A stretch of 64,000 nucleotides of DNA from Firm-13 sp037143795 (GTDB lineage: Bacteria > Bacillota > Clostridia > Saccharofermentanales > Saccharofermentanaceae): contig JBAWXZ010000018.1 in the NCBI GenBank assembly GCA_037143795.1, positions 1-64,000 of the forward strand, read 5' to 3'. Each line of letters starts with the position of its first letter. Within the stretch, counting starts at the first letter, position 1. The notes under the pieces are model-generated. The model was given only the letters and a program-made list of their open reading frames with translations, did not search any database and was not told where the DNA came from. A program made the position numbers and the translations under genes. Below are positions 51,601-60,034 of this stretch, piece by piece.

Positions 51601-52074
51601 TATGCTTATGCGTATGAGAAGGAAAATACTGGCTGGAATCCTGCGGATGCAGGGTATTTCTATCTGACGGCTCCGATGCTGCCGATAACGGATCTTCGGG
51701 GAAAACCTGCGGATGGGGTTTTGGAAAGCCGTATTGATAAGGAATACTCCCTTCGAAGCGTAAAGCTTGATAACAGTGAACTTAAGCTTTCCGGAGAATA
51801 TGCCATCCGCAAAATGTTCGACCACTGCCAGTCGCTTTTTTCCGGTGATTTTGCCGTGTCGCCGCGCGTGACAGCTGCCAAAAATGCAAAACCCGCCTGT
51901 GAATACTGTGAATTTTCACCTGTCTGCGGCATTGATCCTTCGCGGCCGCCCTGTCTGATTCTGCCTCCCATACCCGCGGCTGTTAAGGAAGACGGCAAAA
52001 AAGCGGCGGCGAAGGATGCATATATGGAGGGAGTCCGCGGATTTCTGACCAGGAAGGGAGGGGAGCCTGTATGA
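48649..52074 (+). CDS. addB: ATP-dependent helicase/deoxyribonuclease subunit B (AddB), Walker A missing
   Basis: 1141 residues. AddB of the AddAB end-processing complex for recombinational repair. The C-terminal nuclease has the catalytic D-Y-K in RIIDYKSG and GVIDRVDLD. The Fe-S cluster cysteines are present: one in SYAACPFKHFSQYVLG and C-x2-C-x5-C in CEYCEFSPVCG. Where AddB normally has GRSGSGKT at its very start, this protein reads RILHGEHAGDLL, so no functional P-loop exists. TTG at 48649 is taken as start because GAGGAGG (48634-48640) spaces correctly to it; a GTG at 48640 overlaps the site. Stop overlaps addA (ATGA). Confidence 0.94.
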   Translation: MGLRILHGEHAGDLLDACLEEICTEAIHWPQKRAFLIVPEQTKADMERRYLAVRKRVDAREGKSPAASSNALMLVDVVSFHRFAHRILSEVGRYPQNFLDESSKSMLIHQILNDGKEDFKVLSALCDRMGFVPDIENVLGDFSRYHVTPEKLHSIPAASVDPQFSDKMADFALLMERLSARQAELGYSDQGEEMKRLADTLQELFLCTGIPIPWPLSRLSYMRDTSVWIMGFAQTRDFTPQEWDVLDLIYRLCEKLTISVCADRVPAAQSEVSGGSGVFYFGRQTIFHLLERFPKRILCEITKSDTREPALSHLACAYAARCRDTYEDKTTAVRRVFTKNSMDELHFVAGEIKKLVLTEGFRYNDISVVLCDRAGYESNLHAVFREYGLDPFLDKRRPLSGTVLVRFILSLLDLGTEGWTFRPLMTCLKSGMCHIPADDVDRLENYCLEHGLFRGYRIFSKELYAGDKYPDGPYVWEIVERVLYPIRDFVRTISREKSCGAKATALLTFLNTYGGTAEGFLPGVAGQIEALSGEWTDARDQEAALALVASFNELVKLLKKFEGPIGEMNLSLLNFKSMLSAGMDATLSGAIPSYVDQLQISDTRRGYQRSCRVLFLVGAKSDNFPYKTIKEGFLRGFERDLLSRTLGISFPSRAKDQIYVDTFTAYALLSCPVQRLYLSCPSAVNPSSVFTMIPDVLPGALTIDQPDKSGHDPRLFSKTALQRFVWSGLSESCGDNSPENLLAQKLVQRFPELSLPSLQQINSFDVRLDPGKLDRRYDAVVKMSVSQIESYAACPFKHFSQYVLGLQERRIFEVAVNDVGSFLHRMFELSLLEYHTQAAAAGSPAEKAEVYQKFLKEDYRQWAVKLFEQVSRENTTPISQDPGYLGNAGNKIIRVAEHSLRAIFRDISPGGFEPEKIEWSFGADQAAQLALHLPSGRTVQFRGVIDRVDLDHTNRTFRIIDYKSGNKKIDYNLLFGGLSLQLPAYAYAYEKENTGWNPADAGYFYLTAPMLPITDLRGKPADGVLESRIDKEYSLRSVKLDNSELKLSGEYAIRKMFDHCQSLFSGDFAVSPRVTAAKNAKPACEYCEFSPVCGIDPSRPPCLILPPIPAAVKEDGKKAAAKDAYMEGVRGFLTRKGGEPV

Positions 52075-55000
52075 GTATCGAACTGACAAAGCAGCAGAGG
52101 GAAGTCGTTGACGCCGCTCCCGGAAATCTCCTGATAAGTGCCGCGGCCGGGTCAGGAAAGACCAGTGTCATGACGGCCCGGATAACTACCCGCATATTAT
52201 CCGGTGACCTCGATGTCAGAAACATATTGGTTATGACATTTACAAATGCCGCTGCGTCGAATATGCGCGAAAAAATTGAAAAGGAACTTGTATCCATTGC
52301 GGATATGACAAAAGACCCGGCAGTGAGAAGAAGAGTCCTTGAGCAGATATCGTATCTTCCGCTGTCGCATATTTCCACCATCCATTCTTTCTGTCTGGAT
52401 GTGATCAGCAATTTTGGATATGATGCCCGGACGGACGACGGAGAAATCATCATTGAGCCCGGTTACTCAGTCCTCGATGCGTCAAGGATGTCCCTGATGT
52501 TTTTCGAGGCAATTGATGAAGTGTTTTCTGCATTGTATGAACAGTCGTATGAGCTTTCATTCGGGAATGCCGAAGGAAGCGTTATTGTAAAGAACGGGAA
52601 AATCCCGTCGGAGAGAATTAAGGACAGCAGCAGTATTGCACCGTTTTCCATACTGTGTGAGGATCTGACGCGGGAACAGTGGGGAATCGATTTTGACCGC
52701 ATGGTTGCATCCCTTGGGAGTCCGAGAAGTGATGAACCGGTCAGGGACCTGATCAGGGAATTCCATTCATACCTGCGAAGCCTGCCTTTCTACGAAGACT
52801 GGATCAGGGATAAGCTTCTGGAGATGAAGGCTGCCACGGTTTCATTTGAATCAACCAAGAATGCACGTACACTTATGTCGGATTTTTTTACAGCACTTGA
52901 ACTGGCCATGCCCAATCTTCCTGTTTTGCGTGAAATACTCCCTGACATTACTTTTGTTAAAACGAAAAAAACAAATGACGAGTATAAGTCATTCTTCGGG
53001 GAACTTATGGCTTTCTTTGAAAAGCTTTTCCTTGCTTATGGGAAAGGTGAGCTGACATGGGACACCTGTGTTCAGTTTGCGGGTCTCGTTCCGGAGGGCA
53101 GGTTCCCGTCGCAGTCAAAGAACGCCGATCCGCTTACGGCACAGTTTTTTGATCTCCTGGCTCCCCTTCAGGAAGTGCTGTTTTCCTTTACGGGGAAATG
53201 CAGGGCGTCTGTAATGGACCTGTTCAGGACGCCTGCGAGGAACCTCTTTGCCAGGACAATCGAAGAACTGCAGGAAGAACTTGCCTATATGTTCCCTGTC
53301 GCAGCACGCCTGTACGAGGTACTCCTTTTAGTCGATGACCGGTATGCAAAAAAGAAGCGATCTGAAAATGCAATTGACTTCTCGGATTATGAGCATCTGG
53401 CGCTTCTGCTTCTGTCCAAACCGGATGCCGGAAAATATTACTCGGAATTGTTTTCGGAAATATATATCGATGAATATCAGGATAACAGCAAAATTCAGGA
53501 TGCGATCGTATCCTGTTTCTCGAAAGACAATTGTTTTGTTGTCGGGGATGTAAAACAAAGTATTTACCGGTTCCGGCACGCCCGGCCGGAGATGTTTATG
53601 GACCGGATGAGACGATACCGTGAGACAGAAGAAGGGACGCTTCTGGAGCTTAACAGCAATTTCCGGAGCCGCCCCGGGATACTTGCGCTCGTCAATGACA
53701 TTTTCTCCCAGATACTCTCCGAAGAATCCGGTGAAATAGAATACAACGAGGCTCATCGACTGTATCCGAAGCGTGGGGCCGACCTGGAAAATACCGTTAC
53801 CGTTCCTGCGGAATTAATCCTTATCGAGTCTGCGCCGCCTTCACTGCAGGAAACAATACCGGTATCCGATGACGCGGGGGAGGCGCTGCCACAGGAGAAT
53901 GAGGGTGATTTGGACCCGGATGACGGTATTGAGGATCTGGCTGACCTTGTCAAAACCCAAAAAGAGGCAATGGCAGTTGTTCTTAAGATCCGTGAACTTG
54001 TGCTGGCTCAAAAGGCGGCATACGGTGATTTTGCCGTATTAACAAGGACAAACAGGGAAGCATCTATCATACGTGACAGTCTTGTGCTATCCGGAATACC
54101 GTCGGAGGGGCCTTCGGAGGAGGCGTTTTTATCCAATCGGGAACTTCTTCTGATGGAGAATCTTATGCGGCTTCTGGATAATTTCCGGCAGGACATTCCG
54201 CTTGCGGCGATTATGCGCGCTTCTTTGCCGGAAGCCGGATTTCCCGCCCAGGATATACTTGATATTTATCTCTTTGCACGGGAAACGGAGCTGCAGTCTG
54301 ACTTTTTTCACGAAAAAGTTCTGTATTACCGTGAGAAAGGGTCGGATATTCCGTTAAGGGAAAAGGTGGGGAAATTCTGTGACTGGATCGATTCCCTTCG
54401 GAGCCGGTCCATGTATCTGCGTGTCTCGGAATTAATTGAACAAATCTATGTGGAGACCGGATATCTCGAGCAGGTGATGAGTCTGCCGGATGGAAGCCGC
54501 CGTGTTCTTGCCCTGGAAACTTTCCGTGACTGGGCGAACAAATTCGAACAGGGAAGAAACAACGGACTTTACAGGTTTGTAAAATATATTGAAGACATTA
54601 GAAATCAGAAGCAGAGCCCGGAAGATTTTGAGATTGCGGCATCCGAGAGGGATGTCGTGCACTGCATGAGCATTCACAAGAGCAAAGGACTCGAATTTAA
54701 GTACGTCTTTTTGACTGGAATACACAGCAGCCTGTCAGGCGGACACTCAAAAAGACACGTCCTTATGTCGGAAAAGCTCGGGATCGGAATAGATTACATC
54801 AGGCCTGATCAAGGTTACTGGTATCCGACGCATCAGAAACTCGCTTTGGAGACGGAAGATCAGCGCGCAGAACTCGCAGAGTATATGCGGGTATTCTATG
54901 TCGCGATGACCCGCGCAGAGGAACGGCTTTTCCTTATCGGCTGTATATCAAGAAACAAGGACGGAAGCCTTGGGCGAAGTTCGGTGCTGTTGCGTTACGT

Positions 55001-56096
55001 ACATCAGGAAAAACAGGAAAAACTCCCTTCCTGGCTTATTTATAAAGCTAAATCATATCTTGATTTCTGTATTCTGGGACTTGCCAGAAACATGAATCTT
55101 CCCATGCATCTTCTTCTTTCGGAAGGTGAAGGATTCCCGCCTGAACAAGCCGTTCCGAATGCAGTTGCAAAGGAACGGACGGACACGGTAAGCCTTTCCC
55201 TTGTTGAAGACAGGCAGGTTATGAAATCTTACATCACCTCCGGCATGGGGGATGCTGAGCCGGACAGTAAAGCAAACCGGGCACCTGCAGATCAGGAACC
55301 TCTTTTGCCGCTTGCAGAAGAGGACGCAGCACTATTCGAGAAACAGATTTCCGGAATCTATCCTTACGAGGCAATGACTGTCCTTCCGGCAAAGATAACT
55401 GTCAGCGAAATCAAAAGGCAGGTCGGAGATTATTCAGCAGCAGAGGAGGAAGGGGAAGTGGGTGCTGTTCTTCTTCCCGCCGTTGCCTCTGCAAGACGCC
55501 CGGTTAACCTGGTACCCCAGTCGATTGAAGGACTGACTGAACGGAAAAAATCTAAAATGTCCCCCGCCGAAAAAGGAACATTCCTTCACAGTGTCTTCCA
55601 GTTCCTTGATTTCCCGTCGATAACGGCTGTGCCGGATTCAGACAGGATTGCAGGAGCCATGGAGGATCTGGTGTCACATAAAATGATACGCGCTGATATG
55701 CTGGAAGAACTCAAAGATTTTTATCCTGCCATCGACATCTTTGTATCTTCATCACTGTGTGCCCGCCTGGTGTCCGCAGAAAAGCAAAAGGGCAGGGGCC
55801 CGTTCCGTGAAATTCCGTTTTCCATAACGATGCCCGTTAGCAGGACGGACGTATCCCTTGTACAGGGAATGATTGACTGCTGGTTTATCGAAGACGGAAG
55901 CGCGGTACTTATTGACTATAAATCCGATACGATTAAAGGTACGCAGGCAGATAAAGCCCGCGTGCTGTGTGAACGATATGCCGTGCAGCTTGATTATTAT
56001 GCAAAAGCGATTGAAGCGGCCAGCGGACTCAAAGTAAAAGAGAGAATCATATGGCTGATTCCGGACGGGCTTTCTTTTTCGATCGAAGCTCCCTGA
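52071..56096 (+). CDS. addA: ATP-dependent helicase/nuclease subunit A (AddA)
   Basis: 1341 residues. UvrD-type helicase plus RecB-type nuclease. Walker A ISAAAGSGKTS with Lys30, motif II IDEYQDNSKIQD, motif III VGDVKQSIYRFRHARPEMF, motif V VHCMSIHKSKGLEFKYVFL, motif VI VFYVAMTRAEERLF. The C-terminal nuclease has GTFLHSVFQFLD and AVLIDYKSD. With AddB it degrades double-strand ends until a Chi-like site. A hydrophilic stretch of about 100 residues separates the helicase and nuclease domains. The 3' end overlaps convergent tadA by 50 bp. Confidence 0.97.
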   Translation: MSIELTKQQREVVDAAPGNLLISAAAGSGKTSVMTARITTRILSGDLDVRNILVMTFTNAAASNMREKIEKELVSIADMTKDPAVRRRVLEQISYLPLSHISTIHSFCLDVISNFGYDARTDDGEIIIEPGYSVLDASRMSLMFFEAIDEVFSALYEQSYELSFGNAEGSVIVKNGKIPSERIKDSSSIAPFSILCEDLTREQWGIDFDRMVASLGSPRSDEPVRDLIREFHSYLRSLPFYEDWIRDKLLEMKAATVSFESTKNARTLMSDFFTALELAMPNLPVLREILPDITFVKTKKTNDEYKSFFGELMAFFEKLFLAYGKGELTWDTCVQFAGLVPEGRFPSQSKNADPLTAQFFDLLAPLQEVLFSFTGKCRASVMDLFRTPARNLFARTIEELQEELAYMFPVAARLYEVLLLVDDRYAKKKRSENAIDFSDYEHLALLLLSKPDAGKYYSELFSEIYIDEYQDNSKIQDAIVSCFSKDNCFVVGDVKQSIYRFRHARPEMFMDRMRRYRETEEGTLLELNSNFRSRPGILALVNDIFSQILSEESGEIEYNEAHRLYPKRGADLENTVTVPAELILIESAPPSLQETIPVSDDAGEALPQENEGDLDPDDGIEDLADLVKTQKEAMAVVLKIRELVLAQKAAYGDFAVLTRTNREASIIRDSLVLSGIPSEGPSEEAFLSNRELLLMENLMRLLDNFRQDIPLAAIMRASLPEAGFPAQDILDIYLFARETELQSDFFHEKVLYYREKGSDIPLREKVGKFCDWIDSLRSRSMYLRVSELIEQIYVETGYLEQVMSLPDGSRRVLALETFRDWANKFEQGRNNGLYRFVKYIEDIRNQKQSPEDFEIAASERDVVHCMSIHKSKGLEFKYVFLTGIHSSLSGGHSKRHVLMSEKLGIGIDYIRPDQGYWYPTHQKLALETEDQRAELAEYMRVFYVAMTRAEERLFLIGCISRNKDGSLGRSSVLLRYVHQEKQEKLPSWLIYKAKSYLDFCILGLARNMNLPMHLLLSEGEGFPPEQAVPNAVAKERTDTVSLSLVEDRQVMKSYITSGMGDAEPDSKANRAPADQEPLLPLAEEDAALFEKQISGIYPYEAMTVLPAKITVSEIKRQVGDYSAAEEEGEVGAVLLPAVASARRPVNLVPQSIEGLTERKKSKMSPAEKGTFLHSVFQFLDFPSITAVPDSDRIAGAMEDLVSHKMIRADMLEELKDFYPAIDIFVSSSLCARLVSAEKQKGRGPFREIPFSITMPVSRTDVSLVQGMIDCWFIEDGSAVLIDYKSDTIKGTQADKARVLCERYAVQLDYYAKAIEAASGLKVKERIIWLIPDGLSFSIEAP

Positions 56097-56535
56097 AAAA
56101 TTCAGTGAGTTCCGTGCGGCATGGTTGTTCGAGAATTCCGCCGGTATATTCAACATGATGGTTGTGATCCAGATCGAAAAGGTGATTTTTGGAAACAACG
56201 GCTCCGGCTTTGGGGTCTGATGCTCCGAAATAGACATGCCGCATGCGCGCCTGGATGATGGCGCCCGAGCACATATAGCAGGGTTCAAGCGTAACATACA
56301 GATCGCAGTCTTCAAGACGCCATGAACCAAGCTTCCGGCACGCTTTCCGGATTGCGGCCATTTCCGCATGAAGTGTGACATCCTGCCGGGACTGCCGGAG
56401 ATTATAACCGTGCGCGATAATTTTGCCGTCGTGTACGATGACACAGCCGACGGGGGACTCTTCCGCCTGGCGAGCCTTCTTTGCCTGTAACAATGCGGAT
56501 TTCATATATTTTTCATGCATTTGCGATTCATTCAT
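56047..56535 (-). CDS. tadA: tRNA-specific adenosine deaminase
   Basis: 162 residues. Zinc site H56-A-E58 in TLHAEMAAI and P-C86-x2-C89 in LEPCYMCSGAI. It converts the wobble adenosine of tRNA-Arg(ACG) to inosine. ASDPKAGAVVS is also typical. It converges on addA with a 50-bp overlap. Confidence 0.97.
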   Translation of the reverse strand: MNESQMHEKYMKSALLQAKKARQAEESPVGCVIVHDGKIIAHGYNLRQSRQDVTLHAEMAAIRKACRKLGSWRLEDCDLYVTLEPCYMCSGAIIQARMRHVYFGASDPKAGAVVSKNHLFDLDHNHHVEYTGGILEQPCRTELTEFFRELRSKKKARPESAI

Positions 56536-56683
56536 ACATAAACTATAGCATGAAAACGGTTTTTTGCACGATCTTCATTTTTCTATTTGCGCTAACGGTT
56601 ATGAACGCTTATAATTAGCCTGCCGTAGTTGTGGACAGATACTTTTTCGCGCCTTCGGATTTTTTATAAAGGATGGATCAAAA

Positions 56684-57427
56684 ATGGCATCAAAACAGGG
56701 GATTTGTAAGAACTGCGGTTCGCTTATTATGTTGAATGACAGGGAAGAGCTTTGTGAATGTCTTTTCTGCGATTGTGTTTTTCCAAGTGCAGAGGCAATA
56801 GAGATTGCTAAGAATCCGGGAGCATATACATTTCCCCATGAAAAAATGGAAAAGCATGAGGGTGTTAAGAAATATAACGTGACTCCGGTGTATCCGGATC
56901 CGATTCCTGCAGCCGTTAAACGCGCAGAGGCCACAGCTCCGCTCAAAGTTGAGAAGAACCCGTACGAGGTTTCCCCGGATGACATTAAAGCACCGAGAAA
57001 GACTCTGTGGACGATTGTTGGGATTACACTTGCAATTATCGTGATTGTGGTCGGGATTACTTTTCCTTTATATCGTGACAGAATGGACCATCGCAACGCT
57101 ATTTCCTCATCCATTTCGGATGTTTTCAGTGAGTTTACCGTCGATACAACAAAGGCGGACGGCTATTATTCAGGCTTTTCACTCGTAGGACAGACCAACG
57201 GCGATCTTGCGGTCACCACCAAAGATGCGGTGACCAACAATGATGTGCTTCTCACTTTTGAGAAATATGCTGATTTACGGGCAGAGAAATATGGAATTAA
57301 ACAGAGTGATTTTTCCGGTTATTACGGTGATGTCACACTGACGGTTTATGCCGCAAACGGAATTTATAATCTGGATGTCGGTGCAAAAGGTGACTTGACG
57401 GCAGATCACGTCACAAAGAAATCATAG
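56684..57427 (+). CDS. Unknown zinc-ribbon, single-pass membrane protein
   Basis: 247 residues, not recognised. The N-terminus has a zinc-ribbon-like cysteine set (Cys8, Cys11, then Cys24, 26, 29, 31 in ICKNCG and CECLFCDC). After a Pro-rich linker, one transmembrane helix (about 108-130, TLWTIVGITLAIIVIVVGITF) leads to an extracytoplasmic domain of 115 residues with Thr/Asp-rich strands. Similar zinc-ribbon-plus-TM proteins occur in Firmicutes without known function. Its place immediately before rpoD, where dnaG usually lies, is notable. Confidence 0.75.
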   Translation: MASKQGICKNCGSLIMLNDREELCECLFCDCVFPSAEAIEIAKNPGAYTFPHEKMEKHEGVKKYNVTPVYPDPIPAAVKRAEATAPLKVEKNPYEVSPDDIKAPRKTLWTIVGITLAIIVIVVGITFPLYRDRMDHRNAISSSISDVFSEFTVDTTKADGYYSGFSLVGQTNGDLAVTTKDAVTNNDVLLTFEKYADLRAEKYGIKQSDFSGYYGDVTLTVYAANGIYNLDVGAKGDLTADHVTKKS

Positions 57428-57527
57428 GCTGCTTAAGCGCAGGGTCGGATAACACCCTGCAGGCGGATTCCTTTTAGGGGGACTCTGCGTGATTCAGGCA
57501 GTAAAGAGGCTAATGAGGAGGAATTCC

Positions 57528-58595
57528 ATGGCAAATGATTATCGTTCTATTCTTCAGGAAATCGAAAGTATTGCGCGAGGCAATAATAACAGGATTACAT
57601 ATAAGGACGTCATGTCCATTATCGAGTCCAATGATGTGGAGCCCGAGATTGCGGAGAAGATTTTTGATTCGCTTGAGGCTAAGAGCATTGAGATTCTCCC
57701 TGAGACCAATGTTGAGGAGGAGAGCCTCAACGAAGTTGACCTGAATGCCGGATTCGGCGAAGGCGTAGGCCTTGATGATCCGGTCCGCATGTATTTGAAG
57801 GAAATCGGTAAAGTACCGCTGCTCAACGCGGAGCAGGAGCAGGATCTTGCACAGCGGATGCTGGTAGGGGATCAGGACGCAAAGGATATGCTGATTGAAG
57901 CCAACCTGCGACTGGTTGTCTCAATTGCCAAACGCTATCTGGGCCGCGGCATGCAGTTCCTTGATCTGATTCAGGAAGGTAACCTGGGCCTTATAAAGGC
58001 TGTTGATAAATTTGATTACTCAAAGGGCTTTAAGTTCAGCACGTATGCTACCTGGTGGATTCGCCAGGCCATTACACGCGCTATTGCCGATCAGGCAAGA
58101 ACGATCCGGATTCCCGTACATATGGTTGAGACAATCAACCGTCTGGTCCGTGTACAGCGCTCCCTTATTCAGGAACTCGGACGCGAACCGGAAGTGGAAG
58201 AAATTGCTAAAGAGATGGGTATGCCCGTTGAGAAAGTCAGGGAGATTCAGAAGATATCCCAGGAACCTGTATCCCTCGAAAAACCTATCGGTGAAGAGGA
58301 AGACAGTCATCTTGGCGACTTCATTCCTGATGACGATGCATTATCACCTGCTGACCAGGTTGCCTATACTCTCCTGAAGGAACAGCTTCTCGAAGCAATG
58401 AGCGGCCTTACACCCAGGGAAGAAAAAGTTCTCAGACTGCGGTTCGGACTTGATGACGGCAGACAGCGTACTCTTGAAGAGGTTGGACGTGAGTTCAACG
58501 TCACACGTGAACGTATCCGTCAAATTGAGGCAAAAGCCTTGAGAAAGCTCAGACACCCCAGCCGCAGCAAGAAGCTTAAGGATTATATTGATTGA
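57528..58595 (+). CDS. rpoD: RNA polymerase primary sigma factor (RpoD/SigA)
   Basis: 355 residues. A region 1.1-like N-terminus (about 1-75) precedes DDPVRMYLKEIGKVPLL (region 1.2), the -10-recognising region 2 ANLRLVVSIAKRYLGRGMQFLDLIQEGNLGL and KGFKFSTYATWWIRQAITRAI, region 3, and region 4 with the HTH TLEEVGREFNVTRERIRQIEAKALRKLRHP. ATG at 57528 follows GAGGAGG; the frame is open upstream to 57489. dnaG, the usual neighbour, is missing. Ends in a perfect hairpin terminator. Confidence 0.98.
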   Translation: MANDYRSILQEIESIARGNNNRITYKDVMSIIESNDVEPEIAEKIFDSLEAKSIEILPETNVEEESLNEVDLNAGFGEGVGLDDPVRMYLKEIGKVPLLNAEQEQDLAQRMLVGDQDAKDMLIEANLRLVVSIAKRYLGRGMQFLDLIQEGNLGLIKAVDKFDYSKGFKFSTYATWWIRQAITRAIADQARTIRIPVHMVETINRLVRVQRSLIQELGREPEVEEIAKEMGMPVEKVREIQKISQEPVSLEKPIGEEEDSHLGDFIPDDDALSPADQVAYTLLKEQLLEAMSGLTPREEKVLRLRFGLDDGRQRTLEEVGREFNVTRERIRQIEAKALRKLRHPSRSKKLKDYID

Positions 58596-58631
58596 TTTCC
58601 TTTAACAGGGATGCGCCTATTGTGAAACAGT

Positions 58632-58662
58632 AAAATCTGCAGGCGTAGCCTGCAGATTTTGT
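58632..58662 (+). terminator. Perfect hairpin terminator after rpoD
   Basis: AAAATCTGCAGGC-GTA-GCCTGCAGATTTT, a perfect 13-bp stem with a 3-nt loop, works in both orientations. It separates rpoD from the Rnf-like operon. Confidence 0.92.
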
Positions 58663-58690
58663 TGTTTATGGGATTATTTCGGGGGAGAAG

Positions 58691-60034
58691 ATGAAGAAGC
58701 TTTCTTTTAAAAAGGGCTTGCTGCCAATAGATGGCCTGGATTTTTCCAAAGGCCGTGCGTTGTCGCAGGAACGTGTTCTCGAACAATTCACACCCAGGGA
58801 AGTAGTAATCCCCATGCATCAATCCATCGGCACGCCGGCGGTTCCGATTGTTCATGCCGGATCGCTTGTTTCAATCGGACAGATGATCGGGAAGCCTACT
58901 TCACAGATAAGTGCACCGGTGCATGCAAGTATTTCAGGAACCGTGACAGCGATTGAGACCATTCGTCTTCCCAACGGAACCGAGTGCGCTGCCGTCCGGA
59001 TTCAGAATGATTTGAAGCGGCGTATGGATGACGCTGTTCAGAAAAGATCCTCCCCGGAAAACCTGTCTCCGAAAGACCTTCACCGGCTTCTGCTGTTTTC
59101 CGGTATTGTAGGAATGGGAGGCGAAGGATATCCGACGGCAGCCAAATGCCTCAGGGCCCGGAAAGCAGGCGCTGATACACTATATGTCAACGGTCTGCAG
59201 AGTGAACCGTATCTTACATGTGACATACATTTGATGCGCGAACATGCCGATCGTGTGATTCAGGGTGCCATTGCCCTTGGCAGTGTATGCAGGGTACAGA
59301 AAATTGTCTTTTGCCTTCAGGATAAATGGACGCAGGAGATTGCTACTATGCAGGGAGCAATTGATAGATTCCGGCCGGCTTATCCGGACCGCGAGATCTC
59401 GCTTCTTGTCTTTAAGGCACATTTTCCCCAGGGCTATGATAAACTCCTGATTAAAGCCATTTATCAGGTTGAACTAAATCAGCATCAGAACCCGGAAGAG
59501 ACAGTAGGGGCTGTAATTTTTAATGTATCAACCTGTGCGGCTTTTTGGGAAAAAGTCGAAAAAAACCTTCCGTGCACCTCGCGGGTAGTCACGATTTCAG
59601 GCGATACAACGGCTCAGCGCAATGTTCTTGTTCCCATCGGAACATCAGTATCGGAACTTCTGGACCGTATACCGGGTATGGGCACCTGCCGCCGCATTGT
59701 AATCGGCGGGGCGCTGATGGGGGTTGCCATTACGAATCTGAATACCCCGATCCTCAAAACAACACAGGGGATTACATTGATCAGGCAGGATAATCCGCAG
59801 CAAATGTCCTGTATCCATTGCGGAGCCTGTGTAGAAGCCTGCCCGGTGGGAATACTTCCTTATTTGTGTGAACGGCTGATCAAAATATCCGATACAGATG
59901 CACTGATGCATGAGAACATTGAATCGTGTATCTCCTGCGGTGCATGCTCATATGCCTGTCCGGCCGGATTGGAATTATCAGCGCATATTTCCCGGGCAGC
60001 TCATCAAAACCGGGAAAAAAGGAGCGGTTTATGA
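58691..60034 (+). CDS. rnfC: RnfC-like electron transport subunit
   Basis: 447 residues. RnfC is the cytoplasmic, NADH-interacting FMN and Fe-S subunit of the Rnf complex. The flavin/nucleotide region is recognisable (GIVGMGGEGYPTAAKC, FPQGYDKLLIKAI, RVVTISGDTT, VIGGALMGVAI). Two complete [4Fe-4S] motifs are present: C374-x2-C377-x2-C380-x3-C384-P and C413-x2-C416-x2-C419-x3-C423-P. The normally invariant N-G-A-E-C-E-P-Y reads N-G-L-Q-S-E-P-Y at 167-174. First gene of a four-gene operon; ATGA overlap with rnfD. Confidence 0.93.
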   Translation: MKKLSFKKGLLPIDGLDFSKGRALSQERVLEQFTPREVVIPMHQSIGTPAVPIVHAGSLVSIGQMIGKPTSQISAPVHASISGTVTAIETIRLPNGTECAAVRIQNDLKRRMDDAVQKRSSPENLSPKDLHRLLLFSGIVGMGGEGYPTAAKCLRARKAGADTLYVNGLQSEPYLTCDIHLMREHADRVIQGAIALGSVCRVQKIVFCLQDKWTQEIATMQGAIDRFRPAYPDREISLLVFKAHFPQGYDKLLIKAIYQVELNQHQNPEETVGAVIFNVSTCAAFWEKVEKNLPCTSRVVTISGDTTAQRNVLVPIGTSVSELLDRIPGMGTCRRIVIGGALMGVAITNLNTPILKTTQGITLIRQDNPQQMSCIHCGACVEACPVGILPYLCERLIKISDTDALMHENIESCISCGACSYACPAGLELSAHISRAAHQNREKRSGL

